A DNA stretch of 64,000 nt from Lycorma delicatula (GCF_047948215.1 NC_134455.1:292355647-292419646); one strand, 5' to 3'. Counted from the stretch's first letter, positions 22,120 through 34,308 are shown. Notes: generated by a model from the sequence alone, not told the origin. Numbers and translations: made by a program.

Positions 22120-23574
22120 GAGTTCTCGTAACATACATGCATCACTCGAGTGGTAGATATGTTATGGAATGTTCTTGATGACACTGATGTAGAATCTCAG
22201 GAGAGGCACTTTATGCCGGAAATGGTGGACGAGAGTGCTCAAACATACTGTAATCACGGATGTAGCTTCGCAGATTATGAAAATGGATATGTGAGAATGG
22301 GCCGGTCTGCGTCCTGGTTTGTTGTGGAAATTCGTCGTATAATTGACGACGGTGTCGCTGATGGAGATCTTGAGAGGCTGGTTCTTCGACGCTGGCCTGA
22401 GAATGATTTCCAATCCTCAGTTCTGTTGGAGGACACGGCTGACATCGAAAGACACGAATTTAGGTTGGATGATTGACTTGCCGGCAGGGGCTGACCACAC
22501 GAATCTCGTTCTGGTTTTCCCAAAAGCGTCGTGGATCAGGAACCTGGCTCGTTCAGGTAAATTGACGGCGTGCCAAATCCTTGTAGTTCAATCCTCTGCA
22601 CGGGACTTCTCCGGGGACGGTGTTGGTTCTCGGATTGACATTGGTTACACTGATTACACCCTCATTATTGATTCAACGGCCGGGAACCGGGATGTGGCTT
22701 CCATTTTCTGTCGGTCGGTTCCTCGAGTTATGCAGGATGGTCACAGTAGGGCGGTGTCCTTCTCAGGGCCTTCTCGGAATGAGTCGGCCAACTTTTGCGT
22801 CGCTCAGTTGAGTACTTCGGTCAACGGGTGGGAAGAATCACCTTGTGCACCTGTTGTTGTCAACGCCGAAGCATGTCATCAGGAATCGACCGGTAGGCCT
22901 GCCGACGACGACAGTGGTAGTTTCCCCTCGCCGGAGGGGAAACCCTACGCCGATCTTCTCCGCTCAGTGAAAGGAGCTGTGTCGCCAGGTGAAGTCGGGG
23001 TCCTTTTCGCACATAAGGGGCACAGGGAGAGTACCTTCATACCCGAGTGCGGGCCGATAGTGGTGCAGCTGAACAAATTAGTAAGGACATTTCCCCGAAA
23101 GTCGAGGGCACCACTACGGCTCTGAAAGGGAGGGGTGGCAGGAGAGTTTACGTTCTTGTCAAGGATGTGTTCTAACTACATAGGATGAGTTCGTGACGAA
23201 ACTTCGATAGGTTACGGGGGAGTCACGTGTCGAAAGACGTTTTGTTCATGCTACCGGCTTATGGTGAGACGCAGGTAGTCATTGCGGCCGTGCCACCCAT
23301 CCTAGCGGACAAATTACTGGCCGACGGACTGTCCGGACTGGATTGTTGTTAGCTAGCAGAGTCATGAGAAGCTCAGCTGACGACCATTGTTTCCGCTGCT
23401 GGAAGCCGGGCCATAGAGCCAATTCCTGGACTGGGCCAGACTGTAGTGACCACTACTTTACCTGTGGCGAGGCCGGTCACCTGCGGAAGGACTGCCAACG
23501 GGAGGCTTGGTGTCCTTCCTGCAGGTTGCATGGGCATGCATCCTGGAGGCGGGGGGCATGCTCATAAGCTCCCA
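22120..23574 (+). pseudogene. Gag-like ORF1 of an R1-like LINE with CCHC zinc knuckles, frameshifted
   Basis: Coding signal moves between frames: 22150-22476 (VDMLWNVLDDTDVESQ, then EIRRIIDDGVADGDLERLV), next the frame running to 23125 (DLPAGADHTNLVLVFPKA, then LIIDSTAGNRDVASIFCRS), and finally 23343-23567. The C-terminal part has three knuckles in the spacing of R1-group ORF1 proteins. In the first, CFRCWKPGHRANSW, the last Cys is Trp. In the second, YFTCGEAGHLRKDC, the first Cys is Tyr. The third, CPSCRLHGHASWRRGAC, keeps its Cys/His set. Such proteins bind the LINE RNA. Frameshifts and stops (near 22476, 23125, 23175 and 23350) make this copy non-functional. Confidence 0.8.
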
Positions 23575-23721
23575 TAAGATGTGACGTCTGCTGCGTTCTG
23601 TTGGGTATCTGTGGGGGACAGCCTCGTCCAGGATGGGTGGGAGGCTCCGGCGTTCCACCATCAATGATTGGACAGGGACTCCTTCGCAGCGCCTTCGGGG
23701 TGGGAATGAAAGGCAGTAGTT

Positions 23722-23823
23722 CCGGTGAGGGATCCCTTTGGAGGCTCCTCATTAGAGGCAGGGCATAAAGACCGGAATCCCGATGAGGGATCCCTTTGGG
23801 ATTTCCTCATTAGAGGTGAGGCA
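23722..23823 (+). repeat. Two-copy tandem repeat (about 57 bp) in the R1-like 3' UTR
   Basis: The motif tgagggatccctttgg, then tcctcattagagg, occurs at about 23725-23757 and 23783-23815, with diverged spacers. Short 3'-UTR tandem repeats are common in LINEs. Confidence 0.8.
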
Positions 23824-23975
23824 CGCAAATATTGACCGTGACCCGGCTAATTTTGTGACACTTTGTTTCTACCGAGGTAGCTTGAGGCGATGGCAATCCC
23901 CAAAGCTGAGTTTATGCTTGGTTGCGGGTCTGGCTCTGAGAGGAGGGGGAGGTGGGGAAAATAAATTTAAATAAA

Positions 23976-24300
23976 TTTTGTTTTGCATTTGAAACTGAAC
24001 CTGTTGTACTCCATTTTTTAACTAAATCGTAAATCGTAATCGTATTCTTCGCTGGGATACAGGTATTCGGAAATTTTTCTACGAATATTCGACATGATTC
24101 TTCAAACAATCCAGAACGAATGTAGGCCTCAACTATAGCTATTCTCTCCTGGATTGAATAAGGCAATTTACAGAAACACAACTGCACTCACAATACTGCA
24201 CTGACACGTAACCACTTGACAAACGGCAGCAACAATCAGTAGTAACATACATCCACTAGTCGCGATAGCCATATGAGAGTCTTTCATAAATAGTGTTGGG
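23976..24300 (-). pseudogene. N-terminal HTH fragment of a DUF4817-like/DDE transposase
   Basis: Minus-strand ORF from 24187: MQLCFCKLPYSIQERIAIVE, then AYIRSGLFEESCRIFVEKFP, then TIYDLVKKWSTTGSVSNA. The pattern of S..ERI.IVEAYI...., EKFPN..IPAK and LVKKW..TGSV matches the N-terminal helix-turn-helix region of a common insect transposase family. It is cut at about 23976 by the R1-like block, so no catalytic domain remains. 24188-24300 is probably its 5' leader. It ends about 130 bp before the acceptor of the SK S5 exon. Confidence 0.7.
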
Positions 24301-24427
24301 TTTCATTATGGGTTCGGTTTTATGCTACTCACCGTTTATTTCATATACTGTATATGCATCACACTCGTCAGAAAAACCGGATATATATTGTAAAATACAA
24401 ATTTATTAGTACTGATCTTTTTTTCAG

Positions 24428-24532
24428 GTTTGTGCTGAAAACATTGATGACAATATGTCCTGGCACTGTTTTACTAGTATTTATGGTATCGCTATGGATA
24501 ATCGCATCGTGGACTCTTAGACAATGTGAAAG
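24428..24532 (+). CDS. SK: SK channel exon: transmembrane segment S5
   Basis: A 105-bp internal exon between acceptor tttttttcag and donor gtaagt. Its first base completes the AGG arginine begun at 10636-10637. The 34 full codons read [18 protein letters not shown], then [16 protein letters not shown], the S5 helix that lines the outside of the pore domain and is almost identical across SK channels; the last two bases (AG) begin another split codon, so the next intron is also phase 2. The following exon should carry the pore helix and GYGD filter; none was found in the remaining 39 kb. The region between the two exons' S4-S5 linker and S5 is continuous in protein terms, supporting direct splicing. 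Confidence 0.97.
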
Positions 24533-27329
24533 GTAAGTTTTAGAAAATAAAATCACATTATCACATTGGTTTATCTAAATGTATCTTTTTTTAATCTTCA
24601 TTATCAATGTTATCGTTATTTGTTATGTTAATGTGTTTTAATTATTTTTAATGTTCCCTTATCCGGATGTGATTTCTTTTATTATTTTTAATAATTATTA
24701 ATATATTCTAATATTTTTACATAATTCTAATTTAATTTATTATATATTATTAAAAATAAAATAATTTAAGTGATTACATTAATTTCTTATCTAATAATAA
24801 TCATATTATGTATTTTAACAAGGTAAACTACGTTTTGATAAAACCAAATATTGTTATGAACGTTAATCAATATAAGCAATATTCATTTTTTTTATTTATT
24901 ATTTTAGAATTTACGGATATTTTATTAAGAGAAAGATAATTTTAAAGGTACTTTTATTAAATATTTTCGGTTTATTCATATTTTTAATAAATGTAATTCG
25001 TATTATATATATTTATTTACAAAAATGAATTAGTTAATTTAATTAAATTTAATAATTTTTTTTTTTTATAACGTTTTCAAAAATCCTGTACGTTAAAAAA
25101 ATGTAATATTTTATTTAATATATTTAAATATATGCATTTTTTAACAATAATAATTTTTAGAGAGAATATTTCAGCCAAAGTTGAAATTTGAACTAGGTTT
25201 AAGTGTAAAATAAAATATAATATTAATAAACTATTCCATTTTTAAAAAAAATGCTTTATTTTGTTTTAATAAATATTTATTATTATTAATTAAGGTTAGA
25301 AGTTATTAATATTAAAATTTAACCAAATGTATGTGAATAACTTTCCTTAAATATATAAAACGCTTTCCTTTTCTTACTTAAAATATTGTTGTGTATATTA
25401 CTAGTATATATATATATTTATTATATACATTTCTTTTAATATGTAATTAAAAACTTTCAATATACTGGACTGATAATTTTAAATAAAGTAGTGCTGTAAT
25501 ATACGTATATTATATAGAGTATTATTTGATTGCTTTTCAAAGAGAGCTTTTTATGTTTTATTTTAAGATTAAAATATTATTTGGCGAATGATAATCGCTT
25601 TAACATAGAATACCTATAGATATTCTTCTGTCTTTTCTTTTATTTGGTTTATATAATTGCACTCATAGTTATCTGTAAATTTATAATATACATATAGTAA
25701 TAATTTTAGGTAATGTTAAAGTTTAATTATTTGATGAATAGCTGATCGTAAAAGCAGAGAATACCTAAAGGTTCATTGTTGGCTTTGGAATTCAAATTAC
25801 ATGATGGAATTTAGTAAAGGGAAGCTGAATTAATTTTGGATGACATTTAATCCTATTTCTTTTGAACCTAATGTTGAAACTCATTTACTAATAGCTCTAA
25901 CATTTGAAACCTAAAAATATTATCATTTTTTTATTATTGTATTATTATTTTTTTTTAAATCAGTCTTATAATTTATAAATGATTATTTTGTATCCGTATT
26001 TTAGATTTTATCGTATATATCAATAATCTAATTTCTACTGATGTTAATAAATAATTATATCCAATGACATTCAGTAAAAATAAATTACATCTGCAATAAA
26101 TAAAACTTTATAAAGTGAATAATAAATTAGGATAATAGAATTTTTTGTTAATTTTTCAATATAAAAATTTACATTTTACGTTTTTGTTTATTTTGTAATA
26201 AATAGTCTTATGCAATGTAGAATTCTATATTAAAACGTATAAGTTTGAACAGTACAATAGGTATTGCATCGTAGCAACAGAATATTATTATTACATAATT
26301 TTATATTCACACTGTTACTTTAAATTCGTTTTACCTTAGAATTTTTGTAATAATTACCAACTCAAACTTATTTGTTGAGTTAAAATTAAATGAATGAGTT
26401 TTTTGATTGAGTCTTAACTAACAGTAGATGCATGCTCTGTAATTTAACTTTTTATTTTTTTATTTGTAAAATTCGTCTGGAGAATGGTAATTTTAACGAA
26501 ACAACTACGAAACAGAATTGCGTAAAGTAGTTCTGCAATTATGAAGTTAAACAACATGTAATTGCATCTTTCAACATTTTATGTTAATATAATGTAATAA
26601 AAATTATACTGCCATTTTGCTATTTACTTCAAGATTTGTTTTATTTATTTCAAATACTGAGGACTTTTGAATTTTTAATTTTCGGTTTAATATAAATAAA
26701 ACAATGAAATTTACAGTTTTAAAAAACTTCAGTATTTAAAATAAGAACATTTTTTCAAATAAATTACAGCCTTGTTATTAGAAAATATAATAACAGGAGA
26801 AAATGTGATATTAAGGGTCTTTCATAAATATGGCCAAACTTTGTAAGAAATCAATCATTCTATTATGGTGGGGTTTGTTAAAAAAAATGTAATTACACTA
26901 TGAAGTTTTTAATGCTAACTTTATTTTTATTTCATAATAATATCAAAAAGCAACTTTGAAGGAAACCCATTATTTTATCTCAAATAATTTATAATTTCAC
27001 CACAGCATTATAAATAAATAAATTTTACTACAATAGAAAAAATTTTGTTACAAAACTACGTTTGATTCATATATTTAGATGGCTGCATCACAGCAAATGT
27101 TAGTATACTTTACCTCTACCTCTCTCTTTTCTCTGTGTATGTGTGTGTGGGTATAAGATTTTTTTTCTGAATTACGACAAAATTTGTTTTTCTTTACCGA
27201 TAAATAAATTTTTTATCAAAAAATATTTGCACCAAACACTAAATTAAGTTCGTTCGAAAATTCTATCCAAGTAATATGATAATTTTACGCTTGACTCTTT
27301 ATTAATTTTTATTACATATTTTATCTACA
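24533..27329. other. Very AT-rich intronic DNA
   Basis: Beginning of the large SK intron after S5. No ORF, RNA gene or recognised repeat apart from short AT runs. The 15-base string gtctttcataaata with one flanking base at 26817 also occurs at 24277, in the leader of the transposase remnant, in the same orientation. Confidence 0.6.
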
Positions 27330-29670
27330 GAACCACTCGTATCTCCATCGCTCGTATCTCCTCGCTCAAAAGTCAAGCTCCTCTTTCTGGCTCTTGACTA
27401 GTTAGGATATCTGTGCAAAGCATTAATAGCCCCTTCAACTGCCCTCTGCATCCTTATGCCGAAGAACAACCGTGGCGAATTCGTTGAAAGCTCTCCAGTT
27501 GCGGGGTGAGTCTAGGATGTGTGACACCATATCCTCCGATCGATCAACAATACCGGCTTGCATACGATAAACACACCATTCTGGACAGTGGAACAGGGTG
27601 TGTTCCGCTATGTCTTGAGCCTGTCAGAACATGCACGTGGGGGAGTCGCGCTTGCCAATCCCATGCAGGAACGACTCGAAATTCCCATGCCCATGATTAG
27701 TTATGTAATGTGAAAATTCACATTTCCATGCCCTCTGTTGATCCACATCTCAAGGTCAGTAATAAGTTTTCTAGCCCATTTTGAGCATCCGCCAGCTTTC
27801 CATCTGCCCTTCCAACTACTGATGTATTAGCTCTCGCGTCGGACTTATCCTTGCCAGCGTATCTTTGAGCACGCTCATTCATCTGCAAGGAGGGATGGCC
27901 GCCAGAACGCATGCTGCGTCGTACGAGACCGTCCTGTAGGCCAATAGTACACCCAGTAGGGATCTCCTGTGGATTCTCTGCAGCCTCGTTAAGTTTCTCT
28001 GTACTCTAACCGCCGCACCCCAAACTGGGGCCACGTACAGCAGTGTAGAAGTGTTGGTCGACATTATAACGCTGCGCTTAGAGGCCCTTGGTGCGACCCG
28101 GGAAGATATTAATCGATTCAGAGCCATCAGAGTCCTCTTCGCTTTGTCACAAGTTTCCTGCACGAGCATACTAAACTTACAACCTTGGTCAATTGTGCCC
28201 CCCAGATATCTGACCTTATGTTTGGGTTGTAAATGTGATCCCCAATCTCAAAGTGATGGATCTAACTCTTCTTCTACTCGTCAGGGTTATATATTCGCTT
28301 TTCTCTGACGCCAGTGCCAGGCCATGATCACCCATTCAGCCCTCAATAGCTACCAAAGCTGAGTTACCGCGTACCTCAAGTTACGCGGTAACTCCGTACG
28401 ACCTTCGATTAAAATCGCAGTGTCGGCATAGGCGATCGTTTCGGTCCCCTCCGGCATTTGAAGTATAAGAAGCCGTCATAGGCGATAAATCATAGCTAGG
28501 GCCTCAGCCAGACACCTCCAAACGTCTGGAAGGAAAGACCTCCACTCTGCGTATCCGCCGTGACCCAGCGCTCACTGACGTAGTGCTGAACCTGTCTCCC
28601 CTTTTCTCTGAGAACGACCATGATTATGTTCCAAGGAACCGTGCCAAAGGCATTATGTTGTTGTCATCCAATAACATAAGCAATGGCATACCTGCCTTAC
28701 CTGCCTTAAGCAAGGCAGATCTCCTGCCTTACATCCGCAGTCCAGCTGACCGCCTTAGAAACGGCTTGGGTCGTGGATCGGCCTTTCCAAAACCGTACTG
28801 ATTTGGTACGGATTAAGTATTTGGTTTGATTAAGTTCATCCACTATGCAAGCCGCCAGCTCTGTGTCAACGGCCTTCCCCATATTATTTAGAAGACAGAG
28901 CGAGCGGTACTCTGAAATCGAGCCCACGTCCCTGTTTATTCTGTTTATTAGTCTGGAAGGAATCACATGCGTGATTCCTTCCAGACTCTAGGAAAGGAAC
29001 CGGTCTCCAGGTCTTGGTTAAAAACATACACCAGCTCCCACGTTACCTGCCACGGATCAGGCCCTTCAGAATGGAGGCAGGTATCCCATCAGGTCCAGGG
29101 CTTCTATTGTTACCTAATTTGAAAAAAACTGAGGTTACTTCGTCGAGTGTAAATCGCCTTGCCTCCCACTCTGAAATGTCTTCGCAAGGGAAAAAACGAG
29201 TAATTTTTCTGCTCGCTAGCTCATCAGAGAGAACGGGCAGGCGCCTCCTAAATTTTTTCATAACGATCTAGTACGCCCGCTCTCAAGGATCGCTATCCAG
29301 AACTTCACAGAGTTCAAGCCATTTTAGGCATTTGGACCACCTAACCTCATAGGTGAGCGTCCTTCTGCAGTCCACGTATCTTCTTGGGCTGCTGCCTTTT
29401 AGCCACATCTACCGTCACGCCTGAGTCTTTGTCCTCCTAAGACGCTGGAGGTCTCTATCTATACGAGCAATTTCGGGCGTCCACCAGTACGCCGGTCTAA
29501 AGTGCTTATGTCTAATTGGGAGCAGAGCCATCTTCTGTTTTATGACAGACATCCTGGAGTACCTCCGGGGTGAACTGGATCCCGTCTCATATCCTCCGAG
29601 TAGAGTGACGTTCATGACCACTTTGTGCACCTGTTGCTGAGTCAGTCTTGGAGGTGGACCTCGATTTTCC
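27330..29670 (-). pseudogene. R1-like LINE ORF2 (RT and C-terminal region), 5'-truncated and decayed
   Basis: The minus strand gives, in order: a pre-RT linker (HKHFRPAYWWTPEIARIDRD at about 29500), a fingers region ending FKLGNNRSPGPDGIPASIL (about 29100), SEYRSLCLLNNMGKAVDTEL with FWKGRSTTQAVSKA (about 28850), an active-site motif YADT at 28430-28419 where YADD is expected, a thumb region (KAKRTLMALNRLIS, then PRASKRSVIMST near 28100), and a C-terminal CCHC-like region with AEHTLFHCPEWC at about 27590-27560, ending in frame near 27440. There is no endonuclease domain and no RNase H, consistent with a 5'-truncated R1-group element. Stops and frame changes are frequent. It may belong to the same lineage as the ORF1-only block at 22-24 kb but is on the other strand. 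Confidence 0.85.
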
Positions 29671-29876
29671 TTTTTATCCTGTTCTAATTTAACTCTATCT
29701 TACATCTGTAAACAATTGTTCTACATACAATATGACATTTTCTGTTTTAGTTTGTGGTATTTGTTGATTAAAATTCCTTTTACAATTGCCTGAACTTCAT
29801 TGCTTCCAATAATAAGCTTGAATGCCTAAGGCAAAGAACTTACATAACCCACTACTACATTTATAAACTAATTTAC

Positions 29877-29921
<45 letters not shown>

Positions 29922-32360
29922 ACTAAAGTTTGACATAATTTTATAAGTTATAATCGTGAAATTTCTTTTTCCAAATTTGTATCTTACTTTTAATCGTAGA
30001 TGTTCATCAATACCTCTGAAAGGCTATCACCTTTAATTATTCCATAATTTTATATTTTTCTTTTCGCTTTCCATTACAAAGATCATTAGTGTTAATTTTA
30101 CTTCTATTGCTAGGGATAAATTGAAATATAAAAAATAAATCATAGCAGGCTCATTTCGAATCGCTCGTCATACTCCATTAAGTGTAGGTTTTATTTTGCT
30201 TATTCTGTTATTAATAAATCATAAATTATCATTGACTTGGATTTTCTTGGACTACGAGCAATGAGTGAATGATCTTAGCTTGGTGTATACTTCGTATTAA
30301 AAACTAAGAATTTTAATTAAGTAGGATTTAATTATTGAAATTTTTATATTTAGAAACTTGAAAACTAGGTTTGTTAAAATCTGCGAGGTAAGTATTATAA
30401 ATAACAATAACTTGTTAATTACTGTGTTATGTTGCAGTATTAATTATAGTACTCTAATTATGCTAAATAATGCTTAACTAGTTTATTATTTTGTATTTTT
30501 GAATATCATCTTGAAAAGAAGAGGTTCCGTAAGGAAATGAAACTAGTCTGAAGTACAAATATTCACATAAGTAAAGAAAATATTAAGTTATTATTATTTA
30601 TAAGAACGTTAAACCCAGGTGTGGTATAAAAAGACAGCATAAAACAACTTACTTAAATTTAAGTATGTAATGAATTATATACAAATAAATATTTATACAT
30701 AATCAATTCGTTGCCGTTTTAAAACAGCCTTATTTTCGGCGTTCTGAAATTCCAGTGTCGACTTTGAAAAACATGTATTCCAGGGTGGTTGAGTGATTTA
30801 AAAAGTGTTGTTCTACCTGCGAATTAGATATTACTCTAATAAAGAATAAAGAAGCTATCAACTTTTTATTATTTTCTGCTCGTGACGCCGCTGTAATTAC
30901 CATATCTCAGATTTTCTCATATAAATAATAATTTATAGTTATATTGCCAGAAAGTATATATTTTATTAAAAATAATAATAATTTGCTCTAAAGAACTTTT
31001 TTTAAGAAAATCAACTGGAAAATCAAATTACGTATAGAGTAAACCAAAAAGTCTTAATTTGAACAATAAAGCATAGAACTGATTTGAAACAATGACTTCG
31101 AAGCAATTTTTTGTTGTCGACCAGTTGATGCTGACAACGAAGCATAATACTGACATTGACAACAAAGCAATAATGCTAGGTATAGCGTTACAACATTGAT
31201 ATGCGAGACGTTTATATCCTCGTATAAGGATTAATTAATTCATTACAATAATGAAAACGTATTCAGCATCATATCTATAAACTACTACACGATTACACTG
31301 TTCTACAAGTTTTGATACGCAGATAAATTTGGTTTATTGTGAAGATTTTGACACGGAATCTAAATATGGCCTCATAATTTGTCCTAAGAGCCTCAACCTC
31401 AATTTTTTTTTATTGTCATTTGTAAAAAAATTAAAATTGTAAAACGTTTTATTTTTTATGTTAAGACTAAAATTTTTTAAAGATTTGTTGCGAGTCAATG
31501 TTTATATTAATAATGAAATATAAATGTCTGAAATATTTATGAATGAGCCATACTTTATAAATGATTTTTAAAAAAAATTTGGTAGAGTGATCGGTGTGAG
31601 TAATGTGTATTACGTCGTAGAACGACATCGATACTGTTTACTGTTACTCATTCCTTCTAGGAAATATAAATTTATCACAGAAATATAATTTAATTAATAG
31701 CCCTTTATTAATGCCATCATAAACCGTACAATCTTTTTAATCAATTTTTTTATATTAGAATAATCGAGAGCAGAAAATCAGTTCGTTTTGGTTTTCATGC
31801 GATACCATCGCTTTTCTTTTGTTCCAATTTTTTTGATGATTTTTATTGTTTTTGTTGTGCTCCATACACGTTGCTTTATCTATTATGTTAGTAATTCATA
31901 TAAAAATGACTCGCAGTTGTATAAATCATCTTAACAGTTTTTGCTGTCTGTGTGTGGTGAATTAACTTTTAAATCTCAAAGAAAAAATATTACTTTTTTC
32001 GGTTAAGAAATCATATGAACTCTATTTTGAGTGTAGAATAGAAGATCAGAACAAGTCTTGAGCCCTCATAGCTGCTATAATTCTTGTGTTAATTTGATTT
32101 TTGTATTACTAAAATCAGAAAAAACGCAAGTAAATTCAAGAAATTTGTTGCATATTGCAGTATTTCTTCGGTCATTAAACTTATTCCATTTAGTGTAGAG
32201 TTTCATTGTTTCAGACTGAAACCTCCTTGAAAATGGCATTAAATTATGTTTTTCCACGTTAAACAGCAAGACTTTCAGCACTTGTTCTACTTACAAAATA
32301 ATTATAATATACTAAAATGAGTAAATTCTTCATTGGATTTATACAGGACAGCGTCACAAT
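29671..32360. other. AT-rich intronic DNA with an AT microsatellite
   Basis: No gene seen. Contains a pure (TA)n run at 29880-29918 and a short imperfect tandem, tgacaacgaagcataatac then tgacaacaaagcaataatg, near 31130-31180. Confidence 0.6.
29880..29918. repeat. (TA)n microsatellite
   Basis: About 19 uninterrupted TA units. Confidence 0.95.
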
Positions 32361-32363
32361 TCT

Positions 32364-33190
32364 AAGGAACTGAGATTGTTTATAAGTTCTGAAAGCCGTC
32401 CTCCACCACAATTTAAAGGAGATGGATTAATTCCTCTTGCTTATGCAGCAGAAGTGAAGAGATAAGGCAGTATGAAATTTCTACTGGCGATACAGTATGA
32501 AAAGTATTCTTGGCACATATGTGGAGACCTTAAAGACTACAGTCATTTTATTAGATCTGCTGCTCAGTTATATTACGTACTGTTATCTCATTTACCAGAG
32601 GCACAGTAGGGACAGGAAACCGCATTACATTAAAAAAAGGAAATTGGCCAAAGAGAAAAGCACTTACAGATAGCGAGAAAAATGTTATTTATTAAGCTCT
32701 TGTGAAACTGAAAAACGTATGGCTTTCACCATTACACGTAAAACTTGATTTGATGAAACATTTTGTGTAAGGCTCGTCATGGCAAAAATCAAAAGAAAAT
32801 ATTTTTTGGACTACAGATACGTACATAAGCTGATCAAGGAGTTGGACTTAGAGAGATGTTTTAATGAATCTGAGAAAAATGCATGGATGTCATTTCAAAA
32901 TATTGTTAAATCATTCCACGACAATAACAAAGCTGATAATTATGTAGAATTGGTGTGTGAACTTCTCGAAAATTATAAAAATTTGGGATGTAATATGTCT
33001 AAAAATATCACATGTTACATTCATACTTGGACCTTTTTCCATCTAATCTTGGTGATGTAGGTGATGGTAAATGTTTTCACCATGATACATTAATAACAAA
33101 AATATTCTGCCAAGGAAAACCCAGCCCAAATATGCTTGCCAATTACTGCTGAGAATTGAAAACAGAGATTCCAAAGTCTGAATACATGAG
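32364..33190 (+). pseudogene. Broken copy of an uncharacterised repetitive arthropod protein family
   Basis: The plus strand gives a collinear set of motifs across frames: KELRLFISSE at 32364, IPLAYAAEVKR, MKFLLAIQYEKYSWHICGDL at about 32470, KKGNWPKRKALTDSEKNVIY at about 32630, LSPLHVKLDLMKHFV at about 32730, then an open frame 32779-33060 (FNESEKNAWMSFQNIVKSFH, KADNYVELVCELLENYKNLG, CNMSKNITCYIHTWTFF) and finally CFHHDTLITK and MLANYC*ELKTEIPKSEYMR to about 33190. I recall this motif order from a family with many near-identical uncharacterised copies in aphids and other insects (HN...IPLAHSVH, ICGDLKV, LPPLHIKLGLMKQFVKAL, GERFHQDI). Its biochemical role is not known to me; the copy number suggests it travels with a mobile element. 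The cysteine-rich middle section of the family appears deleted at about 32580. Stops at about 32463, 32694 and 32769 disable it. Confidence 0.7.
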
Positions 33191-34247
33191 AAAACTAAAG
33201 AAAATTAGTTAAGTAAGATAATATTATTCAAAAGACTATGTAATTTCTTATAATTTTAGTTTTTTTTTTTTTATCTGTATTATTAAAATCATGTGCCCTC
33301 CATTCAGCTTTGAATTGCAAATTTGAGATCTGCACAAAAACTACTACAGGACACATCTTATTGAAATCATTTAGTAGAAAAAAACTTCTTTTTTATGCCA
33401 GTGTGTTTTTTCATATTATTAATTCTTGCAGCATATTGCATTGTATCGCGGAATCATTAATATGTTTATTTAGGAAGTATATTTTACCCTTATAAAGCAT
33501 CTTAAACATTTTTATTAACTGACTTAATCAATAAGAATAATAAAAATTAGTATATAAAATGCTTAATAACGTAAAGGTAAATAGTAAAAATTAAAACTAT
33601 TGTAATTACAACGAATAATAATAAATAGCTTAAGCGTAATAAATGCTATTTAAATAAAATATCGTATTTATATAGTGAATGGTAAATAGCTCTTCCACAA
33701 AGATAGTACGAGAGGATGTCTGGCGGGATATGATAAGCCATGCCTAAAATGTAAACATCATTTTTATGGTTGTTGAAACATAATGTTAGGAATTGTAATT
33801 TTTTTGTTAGGATAAACGTATTTTTACGTTATATTTGTTTGGGCGTAGATCATCAAAAACCAATCGACTGAATAAAAATATTTTTTAAAAATACTAGCTT
33901 AAAACTGTAATGTTTTTTATTGCGTTGGATGTTCTCAGGGGTGCTTGACATACTTCATCATTTTTTACCTCCGTTCACGGATTTTTATTACTATTCGTTT
34001 ATTCTGCTGGGTACAGTATTGTTGATTTTTTCAACTGGTATAACATTTTGCTTATTTAACATAAATGTTATCTAATTAACTTAACACAGCAAATAACCAG
34101 TGCATGTGCTCGTTGCTGGGCGTGGATGTGAGTCACTGTTTACGTAAAAAATCAAACAAAATTTCTGTAAAATATTATAAATATAAAAACGCTATTAAGA
34201 ATATAAAAACATTATTATAAATAAATAAAGTGACAATATTTAGAGTA
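33191..34247. other. AT-rich DNA without a recognised gene
   Basis: No motif recognised on either strand. The small ORF at 33310-33495 has no recognisable domain. Confidence 0.55.
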
Positions 34248-34308
34248 GGTAATGTAGGTGATGGTAAATGTTTTCACCATGATATATCAATAACAAAAAT
34301 ATTCTGCC
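34248..34308 (+). repeat. 61-bp second copy of the 33051-33111 pseudogene segment
   Basis: Matches 33051-33111 with three or so mismatches (shared core ggtgatggtaaatgttttca) and then diverges on both sides. It still encodes the CFHH segment of the family. It is either the edge of another family copy or a short local duplication. Confidence 0.85.

Larger units (their letters stand above)
21906..23975 (+). mobile_element. R1-like LINE derivative carrying ORF1 and 3' UTR but no ORF2
   Basis: A sharply GC-richer block compared with its flanks. It holds a decayed gag-like ORF1 ending in three CCHC knuckles (see 22120-23574), then about 390 bp of 3'-UTR-like DNA with a tandem repeat, ending in A-rich aaaataaatttaaataaa at about 23958-23975. 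No endonuclease or RT sequence lies between ORF1 and the tail, where about 3 kb of ORF2 would be expected. The left and right flanks are pieces of different transposases on opposite strands, so the insertion site has been rearranged. No target duplication was identified. Confidence 0.7.
10638..24427 (+). other. SK channel intron (13.79 kb, phase 2) loaded with transposons
   Basis: The donor gtaaga at 10638 and acceptor tttttttcag ending at 24427 bound an intron that splits an AGG arginine codon. Within it, 10638-13029, 13171-15819, 16109-17873 and 20197-21304 are AT-rich stretches in which I see no gene. The rest is occupied by SINE, mariner, LINE and transposase remnants listed separately. 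Confidence 0.92.
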
